A DNA stretch of 64,000 nt from Hirudinaria manillensis (lineage: Eukaryota; Annelida; Clitellata; Hirudinida; Hirudinidae). Shown here piece by piece: positions 46,228 through 57,687 of the stretch. The notes beneath the pieces are model-generated. The model was not told where the DNA came from and ran no database searches. It saw only the letters and a list, made by a program, of their open reading frames with translations. The stretch lies in contig CM067536.1 in assembly GCA_034509925.1 (NCBI GenBank), forward strand, positions 770,001-834,000. The letters are read 5' to 3'. Numbering within the stretch: the first letter of the stretch is position 1; each line of letters begins with the position of its first letter. The position numbers and the translations under genes are program-made.

Positions 46228-48084
46228 ATGGTTGGCTCATATTTGCTTTATATTTTTCCCGTTTTCTTCTTAAAAACAGTTCTACTGCAAGAAGGTTAGG
46301 ATTTGTTAATAATTCTTAATTTTAATAAAATTTTTAAATTAATTTTATAGTTTCTGGTTCTTATAATATTTTTTTTGATATTAATTTTGGTCTCAGAATT
46401 TTGTCAGTATGAAACATTCCAGCCGAAATGTCCAAGTACAAATGAGGTCGTACTGATGACATCTGCTACATATGGACGTATGGAGGTTGGAAAATGTATT
46501 ACACAGGAAGAAGTTTCAGGTATTCATGGAGAAAATCCAGAATATTTCGGTTGCAAGAGCAATGTTCTAGAACTACTGCATAACAAATGTTCATTGAAAC
46601 CTTCTTGTGAAATCAAGGTTCCCAACGCTGATTTAGACAAAACAAAGCCATGTTTTCCTGGTTTGAGGTTTTATTTGCAGGCGGCTTATACTTGCATTGC
46701 TGGTAAATGAGAGGGCTTTTAAATTATAAATTTTCGTAAATCTGCAACGCAAAAATTATTTCAGTCGTCGACCACGACTCAAATTGCATGATACAAGCAT
46801 CCACAACGATTTCAAAGCACCTCACACTAAAAGGAATCTTGAACAATACGAACTGTGGCACCAAAAGCAGACCTTGGATCATAGAGGCGTCCAGAGGTCA
46901 AAAAGTGCAAGCATCGTTTGTCAACTTAAAGAACAAAAAAGATCAGCCGTTAAAGTCGAGCTGTGGCTATGAAATTGGAACCTTCAATGAAAGGAGTTCA
47001 ACGGGCATAAAGAACGTTACTTTATGTAGTGGTGGAAAATTCCATTCACCTCTGAGAAACTCGGCTCAATCGATATCCGACGATGGATTGATGCTCACTT
47101 CAACCGGAAGCGTTCTAGAGTTGATTGTTGGTTCCCAGTTAAAGGATTACCTGGCCAACGAAAGATCTTACATTGGAATGCTTCTTAAAATCGAGGGTAA
47201 CATTGCATATAATGTAATACCTTTTTAAATTATACATGATTATAATTCTGCTGTTTTATGTCTAATTCCAATAGCTGATGGGTGTCTGGACATCATACCT
47301 CCAGAGGATACGTGGTTGAAGAGAAACGGTGATGATATCGTCATCGGATGTTATTCTTCTAAGCAGACGTGGTACCTTAGATGCGAAAGCAAGAGATGGA
47401 GCGGAACAATTGGCAACTGTTCTGCCATAAATAGTAAATTTTATTAGTACTAAAATTGATTTTACTAGTAACAAATTACTTGTAAATAAATTGTTTAAAT
47501 TTTAAAACCAATTTAAAGACGAAGTGAAGGAGAATAGCGAGATTCAAAAGCTCGACGAAATTCCAAAAGAACACATGAACGAGGAACAGCAAAGTAAATG
47601 AATTTTGACTTTTAAAATGTAAAAATTACCAAACAATTAATTAATTATGTAATTTATTTGTACTTTTAGTATTAATCATAGTGGCCATTTGTGGCGTAGG
47701 ATTGGTCATATGCTCTGCAATCATATGCGTGGGAGCAGTTTGTCTCAAAAGGTAAATTTTAATTTAATTGTTTTTTGTTTAATTTCTAAAAAGTAAAGAA
47801 CTCCTAACAAACTTTTTCTAATTTCTAATTTGATTCAATTTTAACGCTCAGTTTTATTTTTCTAAAGGTTGACAAGAAAGAGATTGGCTGACAATCTCTA
47901 TGTAAAGCAACCCATTTACTACCCAACAGTAAATGGGGAATCATTGTCCAAAGCAATTCATTCTGGTTCCTATAGCAACCAGGAGAACAAGGCTTTGGAG
48001 CCATCTGTCGGATACGAAGGAAACATGGATTACAACAACAAAGAAAATAATTATTTCATCCTGGAAGGAGCAGAAACAAACTAA
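46228..48084 (+). CDS. Array gene 19: SUEL/CUB-like/CCP-like receptor, subfamily B
   Basis: Exons 46228-46294, 46397-46702, 46765-47196, 47275-47433, 47519-47593, 47670-47751, 47868-48084; 445 residues. Signal MVGSYLLYIFPVFFL, lectin-like 23-124 (ATYGRMEVGKC), CUB-like 125-268 (CGTKSRPWIIEASRGQ), CCP-like 269-321 with DTWLKRNGDD, stalk ending EEQQS, TM 347-373 (CSAIICVGAVCLKR), tail ending NNYFILEGAETN. The duplicate gene 22 has almost the same CUB-like exon but a more diverged lectin exon. Confidence 0.88.
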
Positions 48085-48292
48085 TATATTAACTGTTTAT
48101 GTTTTCACAACATTTGAAACTCAGACAGTAAAGAAAGTGAATGTAGAAATAAACTAATTTTAAATATTTACAAGTTTGTATAAATATAAGCATCTTGATA
48201 AAATGGAAACAGTAATTAATAAGTTTTGATTATATTTGTAATTGAGTAAAAATAAATTGATGTAAAGTAACGATCCATAAAATTTGTCGCAT

Positions 48293-48340
48293 TTTGAGAC
48301 ATCCCCTCGCATAACCTATTGAATCTCTGGCTTATATAAG
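48293..48340 (+). promoter_or_regulatory. Promoter of gene 20
   Basis: TTTGAGACATCCCCT at 48293-48307 and TATATAAG at 48333-48340. The 200 bp between the gene 19 stop and the motif is AT-rich and shows nothing else. Confidence 0.73.
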
Positions 48341-48443
48341 ACGTTGCTTTTAAATTGGAAAACATTATTTGATGCGGGCCTTCGTAGCAAAAGCGATTTA
48401 AATTCGTCTTTAAACTTATAAAAAAAAATTTACCTAATCAACT

Positions 48444-50407
48444 ATGGCGTTCATTATTTTCTTGCGAATAGCATTTATCAATGCTTTTGCAAGTCTAGTT
48501 CTGTTCCAGTTGTCAGACTGCGATTATTTAGAAAATTTGGAAGGTGAGATTAACATTTTGCGGAATTTTGATTTATTTATTTATTAAACACTTGTTCAAC
48601 CGTACTCGATTTAAGAGTTCTCTTGATTTAAAGAAATTGCTTCACTGGTTTATAATGTTTAAATAGTTGTTTATTCTAATGATATATAATTTTAGGAGCA
48701 AATCGTGAAGAGCTGTGCATTCAGGAGACATTCAAACCAAGTTGTCCACAGGGTGACGTCGTGTTTGTGAGCGAAGCAAAATATGGAAGGATGAACATTG
48801 GAAAATGTCTCAGCGAAAAGGAGCTGGAAACGTTCGGTCCATTCAACAAGGATCCAAGATACGTTGGATGCTTTGATGAAGTCTCACAGACTATAAATGA
48901 CAAGTGCTCGTTTAAGAATAACTGTGAAATGAGAGTTTACGACCTCCTAGATAACAGAAGGTTGCTTGAAAGCAATGCCTGCCTCCCAGGATTGGTAAAA
49001 TATTTAGAGGTTCAATATAGCTGTCTCTCAGGTAATATTTTCTACAAATTGGTCAAATATTATTATTGAAAAAATTAGTATAACGATCCTCCCAATAAGA
49101 ACGCTTATTGCAATGGCACTTACAATCATTTAATAGAATTTATTTAAACTTATATAATGTCTTTGTAGTTCTTGGATCAAATGGAATTGAGAATTGCAAA
49201 GTAACACTGCCAGGGAAGACGACGCATCTGAATCCGAATATCGTAACCAATCAGTGCAAATCCATGGGAAATGGTTTATTGATTGAGGCTCCAAAAGGCC
49301 AAAGAATCAAATTCACAATCTTTCATCGCAGCAAATTTGCTAACGACAAATCTGAGAACTGGCCAACAGGTCGAGCAAGTTGCGGCTCACTGATGGCTGA
49401 CATTAAGGACATCGTCGGCAAAACAAATGCAACCGTGTGTCAGAATGGATTTTTAATCACGGATTCAAAAAATCAGGGTCAAAATTTCAAGCAGATTTTT
49501 CAGACTAAAAGCCATTTAGCTGAAATAGTCTTGCTTCCTACTGATGAGACAGGAAATAATTACTTGTTGCGTTTGGAAGGTTTTTAAAATACATTATCAA
49601 GAAGGAGTTCAATATATTAAAGGATTGTCCTTTCAGTTGAAGGCTGTTTGGACATTATACCTCCTGAGGATACTTGGTTGAAAAGGACCAACGATGATAT
49701 CGTCCTGGGATGTTATTCTTCGAAAAAGACGTGGTATCTTCGTTGTGAGGGTGGAAAGTGGAGTGGAACCATTGGAAACTGTTCTCAACATTCTCAAAAT
49801 TTGGGTTTAAACATTTAAATTTTAATGATTTCATAAACCAAGTTCTTGAATTTTGAAATTGACTTACTTAAAACTTAATTTGAAGGTTCAACCTTACAAG
49901 AAAATGATGGTGACGAAACTATAAAAAGTGGGAAAATAACAATGTCCGAAAATAGTCAAAGTACTGTTTACTGCCTTTAGCTATTTTTAAATATTAGGAT
50001 TTATTTAAATTTATCAAATATTTATCTCAACAGTTCTCATCATAATCGCCATCTGTGGATTTGGTTTAGTAGTCTGCTTTGTTATTGTATGCTTAGGAAT
50101 GATATGTTTGAACAGGTAGAAAGGAGAAAACTTTTGTTCTGTAGCTATTTGTAAATTTATTGAATCACAATTGTGAATGCTTAGATTTAAAAGGAAGGAT
50201 GTTCCAATTGCTGACGAGAAAATACCAGGATCAATGCACTACTCCACTTACTGTGCAAATCCAAACTTCAATGGAACAGTCAGACCTTTTAATCCCACAA
50301 ATCTTAATCAGTTTCCTCAATTGGATGAGTCTGCAGATCAGGAAAGATACCAAGTTTTGGACAAGGATGAAGTTGCAAAGGAGTCATCGCTTCTCGCAGA
50401 TTATTAA
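48444..50407 (+). CDS. Array gene 20: SUEL/CUB-like/CCP-like receptor, subfamily B
   Basis: Exons 48444-48543, 48696-49031, 49169-49579, 49637-49804, 49886-49960, 50034-50115, 50185-50407; 464 residues, the longest short-tailed member together with gene 23. Lectin-like 34-145 (AKYGRMNIGKC) has a longer loop before the last cysteines (LLDNRRLLESNACLPG). CUB-like 146-282 (GNGLLIEAPKGQ; the usual CG-x-PW is replaced by CKSMGNGL), CCP-like 283-338 with a QHSQNLG extension, TM 364-390, which ends CLGMICLNR instead of K/R-K/R, tail ending ERYQVLDKDEVAKESSLLADY. Confidence 0.87.
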
Positions 50408-50533
50408 CAATTAAACTGAAAAATGTTTAATAAAATTTCGAAATAGATATTATTGTCTGATGTGTTATACATTTTAAAAATTTAGTGATTATTAAATGTC
50501 CTCAGTCATGATCCTGATAATAAAGTTGTTCAT

Positions 50534-50548
50534 TTTGAGACCTTCCCT
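50534..50548 (+). promoter_or_regulatory. Shared promoter motif of gene 21 (diverged)
   Basis: TTTGAGACCTTCCCT at 50534-50548 keeps TTTGAGA and CCCT. A TATATATT stretch near 50602 is the best TATA candidate. Confidence 0.55.
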
Positions 50549-50691
50549 TTCAAATGCTTAGCGTAGCGTTTCGCTCGACATAATGAAGATGGTACCGTGG
50601 GTATATATTGAGAAATTTTGTGGATACTGTATGTTGAAGAGAATCCTTTGTTTGAAAAGCATAAAAATTATTTCAAGAATTGAGCATCAAT

Positions 50692-52637
50692 ATGCTTAGG
50701 TACATCTTGCTATACTTTGTCGTCAATGATTTGCTTTGCGTCAATTCTGAAACAACGACAGGTTTGATTTAGACCATTGTCTTGCGAAATGTTTTTTTTC
50801 CAAATAACTAATTAATACAAAACGAAAGCAGAACTTTGTCTTTGGGAGGTGTTTAAGCCGGAATGTGGAACAAATGAAATAGTTTTTATAAACGATGCAA
50901 GATATGGAAGAATGAATATTGGAAAATGTTTATCAAAATCTGATGTCGAAGCTCTCGGCCCTCAGAGCCAAGATCCCCGAAGCTTTGGTTGTTATGACGA
51001 CGTTACTGGGTTTTTGAACAAAAGATGCTTTGATGAAAAGCAATGTGAAGTCAGAGTGGCAGATATGGAGCAGCTGAAACACTCCTCGTGCATACCCGGA
51101 CTGAAAATGTATTTGTTGGTGGCTTACATCTGTTTGCCTGGTAAGATTGCATTACTCATACATGGAAATATTGAATTACAAAATACCGGAAATACTACAG
51201 TAAGGTTCAAGTTAAAAGATAAACTCGTTTTAAAACAGTTGTTTACAAAGATTTCTAATAAATGGAATGTAATTAGTAATTTTTAAATGAGTGATGACTT
51301 AAATATTGGATTATTTATTCACTAATATATTTATTTACTGACTATTCTGCAGTACTTCATCAGTCAGATAGTTGCCACATGTTTCTATCGTCATCCCCAA
51401 AGTACTCATCAATTTCAATCATGAAAAATATGTCATGCCTCAGCACAGGTGATCCGCTCTTAATGGAAGTCCCAAAAGGACAAAGAGTTAAACTTACTTA
51501 TAATGTCATCGGTAAAAACCAACACTTGGAACGGAGTGACTGCAAACAAGAACTTGGTTTGATAGTTTTGAAGAAATCCAACATCAACGTAACTATATGT
51601 GAAACGGGATTTTATACCCCTAAAAGTCCATCAAATATTCAGCAAAGCTTTACATCTGACGGCAATGCTATACATTTATTTATATATCGATTGAAACACT
51701 ACGAAAATGTTCTATTGGAAATGAAAGGTAAGCAACCAATATCCATCACCCGTTACGTGTTCCTCTACATTATATAAAAATTTACATTAAAAAACAGTGT
51801 TACATTGTTTTAAAACAATCAATGCTTTACATGCTGATCATACGCTACTTGGTGATATATTTTCACTCAATCAGCTGAAGGATGTCTGGATATAATACCG
51901 CCTGAGGATACATGGCTGAAGAGAACGAACGATGACATTGTTATCGGATGTTATTCATCCAAACAAACATGGTATCTGAGATGCGAGAATGGACAATGGA
52001 CAGGCGTTATTGGCAATTGTTCCAATCCAGATTCATTTATTACCAGAAAAGGTGATTTTGATATTTGATATTACTATTGTGCCATATTAATCTTAACTAA
52101 TTCTACACAAGACAACTATGAAAATAATGAAGGTGTTACAAATTTGAAGCTAAACATGTCCGCAAGTTACCAAAGTTGGTATTAATATCTGCTGGCCTTT
52201 ATCCACTTGTCTAATTTGATAACGACCAATTTTATTTTAGCCTTGATCATAATTTCAATATGCGGATTTGGTTTGGTGACTTGTTTGGCGATTGTTTGTC
52301 TGGGATTCGTCTACCTAAAAAAGTAATAAAAACATTACAAATGAAAATGATATTATAAATTTTTGTTTTTACAAATCAGTAATATTTTAAATTTATTTTT
52401 AGGATGAAAATAAAGGAAGCCAAAAAGGATGGATACATGATGGGGCCAAACTTGTATGGCAATTCTACTTATGGCCAAGTTAACCGCTATCCAGATAGCA
52501 ATGGTTTCAATGCCCAAACTCTATTTTCATCAACTTTTAATAAAATCCCACATTCCGATAACGGAGCAACTGAAGATGAAAGATATCAAGTATTGGACAG
52601 AGACGAAGTTGCCAAGGAATGCCCTGCTTTTGCATAA
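50692..52637 (+). CDS. Array gene 21: SUEL/CUB-like/CCP-like receptor, subfamily B
   Basis: Exons 50692-50761, 50832-51140, 51353-51727, 51875-52051, 52112-52174, 52241-52322, 52403-52637; 436 residues. Signal MLRYILLYFVVNDLL, lectin-like 24-126 (ARYGRMNIGKC), CUB-like 127-251 (LSTGDPLLMEVPKGQ), CCP-like 252-310 with a NPDSFITRK extension, TM 332-358 (CLAIVCLGFVYLKK, where the last TM cysteine is Tyr), tail 359-436 ending ERYQVLDRDEVAKECPAFA. Confidence 0.88.
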
Positions 52638-52671
52638 ATATGATTCGTTTCAAATTTATAATTGGAACGTT

Positions 52672-52952
52672 ATTTATTTTTATTCTAACCTTAGAAATGT
52701 TATGATATTATTTAAATTATAATTTATTTATAAACATTAATTACTAATATGAAGCTGATTATGACTCTCATTAAATATTTTGGTATATTCCATTAGTGGT
52801 AGGGAGCGCATAATTAATTGTAAGTATACAAGCAAACAAAAAAATCTCAGCGTTTATAGCGGCAATAGATGCAATAGATGAATCTTTTGCAGCGGGAGAG
52901 AAAGCAAACAAAAATAAATATTTTATTCTAGAAGACCAGATTGAATTAAAAT
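52672..52952 (+). pseudogene. Decayed copy of the gene 18 tail exon at the duplication join
   Basis: The sequence follows intron 6 and exon 7 of gene 18 (from about 45690): the landmarks CCTTAGAAATGTTATGATAT, GGAGCGCATAATT and AAAAAATCTCAGCGTTTA are shared. The acceptor TGTAG|G has become TGTAAG, the middle of the exon is deleted, and the reading frame is broken, though AAATATTTTATTCTAGAAGA still encodes the KYFILED end. No upstream receptor exons are present. It marks the left end of the second three-gene block. Confidence 0.9.
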
Positions 52953-53026
52953 GAAATCCATGTCGTCCGATTGATGTTTTGAACTTTTTAGATTCCAAAT
53001 TGACTTGGATTAGGCATTTTTGATAT

Positions 53027-53100
53027 TTTGATACGACCCCTTAGTGTTTCCTAATGTGCAGCGTATGAATACGTTATGTGATGATAACTTTTAATATAAA
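53027..53100 (+). promoter_or_regulatory. Promoter of gene 22
   Basis: TTTGATACGACCCCT at 53027-53041 and TATAAA at 53095-53100; duplicate of the gene 19 promoter. Confidence 0.75.
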
Positions 53101-53157
53101 GGCTCGCTCTTGGCAGTGTTAGACGAATTTTTATTAGATGTGTAACTTGGATTAATA

Positions 53158-55066
53158 ATGGTTGGCTCATATTTGCTTTATATTTTTCCCGTTTTCTTTT
53201 TGAAACCAGTTCTAATGCATGAAGGTTACGATTTCTTAAAAGTTCTTAATTTTAACAAGATTTTTAAATGAATTTTTTAGTTTCTGGTTCTTATAACATT
53301 TCTTTTGGTATTAATTTTGGTCTCAGAATTTTGTCAGTTGGAAACTTTCCAGCCGAAATGCCAGGGTACAAACGAAGTCGTACTGATGACATCTGGAACG
53401 TACGGGCGTATGGAGGTTGGGAAATGTATAACACAAGAAGAACTTTCTGGTAGTTACAGAGATGACCCAAAATATTTCGGTTGTAAGAGCGACGTTCTAG
53501 AGTTATTGCATAACAAATGTTCGTTGAAACCCACTTGTGAAATCAAGATACCGAATGCTGACTTGGACAAGACAAAACCCTGCCTCCCAGGTCTAAGGTC
53601 TTACTTGCAAGTGGCATTCACATGCATCGCTGGTAATTATAACTTATTTTATGTGTTAACTTTTAAAAACTATTTTGACTTTTAAAATTTTTTTAACTTT
53701 TAAATTGATAAACTTACTAAGCAGTGAAAAACCAACACTTTTAGTTGTCGACCACGACTCAAATTGCATGATTCAAGCATCCACAACGATTTCAAAGCAC
53801 CTCACCCTAAAAGGAATCTTGAACAATACGAACTGTGGCACCAAAAGCAGACCGTGGATCATAGAGGCGTCCAGAGGTCAGAAAGTGCAAGCATCGTTTG
53901 TCAACTTAAAGAACAAAAAAGATCAGCCGTTACAGTCGAGCTGTGGCTATGAAATTGGTACCTTCAGTGAAAGGAGTTCAACGGGCATAAAGAACGTTAC
54001 TTTATGTAGTGGTGGAAAATTCCATTCACCTCTGAGAAACTCGGCTCAATCGATATCCGACGATGGATTGATGATCACTTCAACCGGAAGCGTTCTAGAG
54101 TTGATTGTTGGTTCCCAGTTAAAGGATTATCTGGCCAACGAAAGATCTTACATTGGAATGCTTCTTAAAATCGAGGGTAACATTGCATATAATGTAATAC
54201 TTTTTTTAAATTATACATGATTATAATTCTGCTGTTTTATGTCTAATTCCAATAGCTGATGGGTGTCTGGACATCATACCTCCAGAGGATACGTGGTTGA
54301 AGAGAAACGGTGATGACATCGTCATCGGATGTTATTCTTCTAAGCAGACGTGGTACCTTAGATGCGAAAACAAGAGGTGGAGCGGAACAATTGGCAACTG
54401 TTCTGCCATAAATAGTAAATTTTATTACTACTAAAATTGATTTTACTAGTAATAAATTACTCATAAATAAATTGTTTAAATTTTAAAACCAATTTAAAGA
54501 CGAAGTGAAGGAAAATGGCGAGATTCAAAAGCTCGACGAAATTCCAAGAGAACACATGAACGAGGAACAGCAAAGTAAACTAAATTTGATTTTTAAAATG
54601 TAAAAATTACCCAACAACAATTAATTAATTATGTAATTTATTTGTACTTTTAGTATTAATCATAGTGGCCATTTGTGGCGTAGGATTGGTCATATGCTCT
54701 GCAATCATATGCGTGGGAGCAGTTTGTCTCAAAAGGTAAATTTTAATTTAATTGGTTTTTTTTTAATTTCTAAAAAGTAAAGAACTCCTCACAAATTTTG
54801 TCATTTCTAATTTGATTCAATCTTAACGCTCAGTTTTATTTTTCTAAAGGTTGACAAGAAAAAGATTGGCTGACAATCTCTATATAAAGCAACCCATTTA
54901 CTACCCAACAGTAAATGGGGAATCATTGTCCAAAGCAATTCATTCTGGTTCCTATGGCAACCAGGAGAACAAGGCTTTGGACACATCTGTCGGATACGAA
55001 GGAAACATGGATTACAACAACAAAGAAAATAATTATTTCATCCTAGAAGGAGCAGATACAAACTAA
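53158..55066 (+). CDS. Array gene 22: SUEL/CUB-like/CCP-like receptor (duplicate of gene 19)
   Basis: Exons 53158-53224, 53327-53632, 53745-54176, 54256-54414, 54500-54574, 54654-54735, 54850-55066; 445 residues, exon lengths all equal to gene 19. Lectin-like 23-124 (GTYGRMEVGKC) has several replacements against gene 19 (for example SGSYRDDPKYFGC for SGIHGENPEYFGC). CUB-like exon and CCP exon are nearly identical to gene 19. Tail ends NNYFILEGADTN. Confidence 0.88.
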
Positions 55067-55278
55067 AATATTAACTGTTTATGTTTTCAAAACATTTGAA
55101 ACTAAGACTGTAAAGAAAGCGAATGTAGAAATAAACCAATTTTAAATATTTACAAGTTTGTATAAATATAAGCATCTTGATAAAAATGGAAACAGTAAAT
55201 ATTAAGTTTTGAATATATTTCTACTTGTTGAATAAAAATAAACTGATGCAAAGTAACGCTCCACAAAATTTGTCCCTT

Positions 55279-55334
55279 TTTGAGACATCCCCTCGCATAA
55301 CAAATTGGAATATTAAACCTCTGGCTTATATAAG
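55279..55334 (+). promoter_or_regulatory. Promoter of gene 23
   Basis: TTTGAGACATCCCCT at 55279-55293 and TATATAAG at 55327-55334. The stretch from the gene 22 stop to here is AT-rich with no other feature. Confidence 0.73.
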
Positions 55335-55437
55335 ACGTTGCGTTTAAATTGGAAAGCATTATTTGACGCGGGTCTTCGAAGCAAAAGTGATTTAAATTCG
55401 TCTATAACCTTATAAAAAAATTTTTACCTAATCAGAT

Positions 55438-57387
55438 ATGGGGTTCACTATTTTCTTGCGAATAGCATTTATCAATGCTTTTGCAAGTCTAGTTCTATTG
55501 CAGTTGTCAGACTGCGATTATTTAGAAAATTTGGAAGGTGAGATTAAATAACAGTTATGCGAAAGTTTTATTTAATACTTTATTAATTAATTGTTAAATC
55601 GTACTCGATTTAAGAGTTCTCTTGATAAAAAAAATTGCTTCACTGGTTTATAATGTTTAAATAGTTATATATTCTAAAGTTAAATAATTATAGGAACAAA
55701 TCGTGAAGAGCTATGCATTCAAGAGACATTCAAGCCAAGTTGTCCACAGGGTGACGTTGTGTTTGTGAGCGAAGCAAAATATGGAAGGATGAACATTGGA
55801 AAATGTCTCAGCGAGAAGGAACTGGAAACGTTCGGTCCATTCAATAAGGATCCAAGATACGTTGGATGCTTTGATGAAGTCTCACAGATGTTGAATGACA
55901 AATGTTCGTTCAAGAATGACTGCATTATAAAAGTCAGCGATTTGCAGACAGATGCCAGATTGCTCGAAAGCACTGTCTGTTTTCCAGGATTGATTAAGTA
56001 TTTAGAGGTACAATACAGCTGCCTCTCAGGTAATTTTTGATTGTTTTCGTCAAATAAAAAAATTTAAAGATAGAAACATTGAATATTGGCTTACTAGGAG
56101 AAAGAATTTCGAGGTTATTTGATTTGATTGAAAATGTCTTTTTCAGTTCTTGGATCAAACGGAATTGAAAATTGCAAAGTAACACTGCCAAGGAAGACGA
56201 CGCATCTGAATCCGAATATAGTAACCAATCAGTGCAAATCCATGGGAAATGGTTTATTGATTGAGGCTCCAAAAGGCCAAAGAATCAAATTCACAATCTT
56301 TCATCGCAGCAAATTTGCTAATGAAAAATCTGAGAACTGGCCAGCAGGTCGAGCAAGTTGCGGCTCACTGATGGCAGACATTAAGGACATCGTCGGCAAA
56401 ACAAATGCAACCGTGTGTCAGAATGGATTTTTAATCACGGATTCAAAAAATCAGGGTCAAAATTTCAAGACAATTTTTCAGACTAAAAGCCATTTAGCTG
56501 AAATAGTCTTGCTTCCGACTGATGAGACTGGAAATAATTACTTGTTGCGTTTGGAAGGTTTTTAAAATACATTATCACGAAGGAGTTCAATATTTTAAAG
56601 GAGTGTCCTTTCAGTTGAAGGTTGTTTGGACATTATACCCCCTGAGGATACTTGGTTGAAAAGGACAAACGATGATATCGTCCTGGGATGTTATTCTTCG
56701 AAAAAGACGTGGTATCTTCGTTGTGAGGGTGGAAAGTGGAGTGGAACCATTGGAAACTGTTCTCAACATTCTCAAAATTTGGGTTTAAACATTTAAATTT
56801 TAATGATTTCATAAACCGAGTTCTTGAATTTTTGAAATTGACTTACTTAAAACTTGATTTGAAGATTCAACTTTACTAGAAAATGATGGTGACGAAACGA
56901 TAAAAAGTGGGAAAATAACAATGTCTGAAAATAGTCAAAGTACTGTTTATTGCCTTTAGTTACTTTTAAAAATTAAAATTTATTTAAATTTATCAAACTT
57001 TTATTTCAACAGTTCTCATCATAATCGTCATCTGTGGATTTGGTTTAATAGTCTGCTTTGTTATAGTATGCTTAGGAATGATATGTTTGAAGAGGTAGAA
57101 AGGAGAAAATTTGTGTTCTGTAGTTATTTGTAAATTTTCTTGAATCACATTTGTGAATTTTTAGATTTAAAAGGAAGGATGTTCCAATCGCTGACGAGAA
57201 AATACCAGGATCAATGCACTACTCCACTTATTGTGCAAATCCAAACTTCAATGGAACAGTCAGACCTTTTAATCCCACAAATCTTAATCAGTTTCCCCAA
57301 TTGGATGAGTCTGCAGATCAGGAAAGATATCAAGTATTGGACAAGGATGAAGTTGCAAAGGAGTCTTCGCTTCTTGCCGATTACTAA
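55438..57387 (+). CDS. Array gene 23: SUEL/CUB-like/CCP-like receptor (duplicate of gene 20)
   Basis: Exons 55438-55537, 55694-56029, 56147-56557, 56615-56782, 56865-56939, 57013-57094, 57165-57387; 464 residues, all exon lengths as in gene 20. The first half of the lectin-like domain (AKYGRMNIGKC) is almost the same as gene 20, while the second half (after the FDEVSQ segment) is clearly changed, for example DLQTDARLLESTVC against DLLDNRRLLESNAC. TM ends CLGMICLKR. The tail keeps ERYQVLDKDEVAKESSLLADY (57324-57384). Confidence 0.87.
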
Positions 57388-57525
57388 TAATTAATGTGAC
57401 AAATCTCTAATAAAATGTTTGACGTGTTAAAGTTTATGAGATACTTTAAATTTTTTGACGCTTTAACAATCAAGGGATTATTGCAAATCCTGCCAAAATA
57501 TAAACTCGGAAGCTAAATTACCCAA

Positions 57526-57541
57526 TTTGAGACAGTCCCCT
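57526..57541 (+). promoter_or_regulatory. Shared promoter motif of gene 24 (one-base insertion)
   Basis: TTTGAGACAGTCCCCT at 57526-57541 has one extra base relative to the consensus. TATATATT near 57593 is the likely TATA element. Confidence 0.6.
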
Positions 57542-57687
57542 ACAATTATGGATCGTAGTGATTTGTTTAGGATGTTCAAGTAATTTGGGCAGTATATATT
57601 AAAAGATTTTTCAGATTCAGAATGTTTAAGGTTGTCGAAGCTTACAGCACAATCTTTAGTTTAACTTCTACAAATCAGTCGATGAGT

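Larger units (their letters stand above)
45690..52650 (+). repeat. Three-gene segmental duplication, unit 1 (tail of gene 18 to gene 21)
   Basis: This block matches 52672-59600 in gene order and in both exon and intron sequence, with offsets of 6.93-7.02 kb: genes 19, 20 and 21 correspond to 22, 23 and 24. The match begins in intron 6 of gene 18. Confidence 0.88.
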
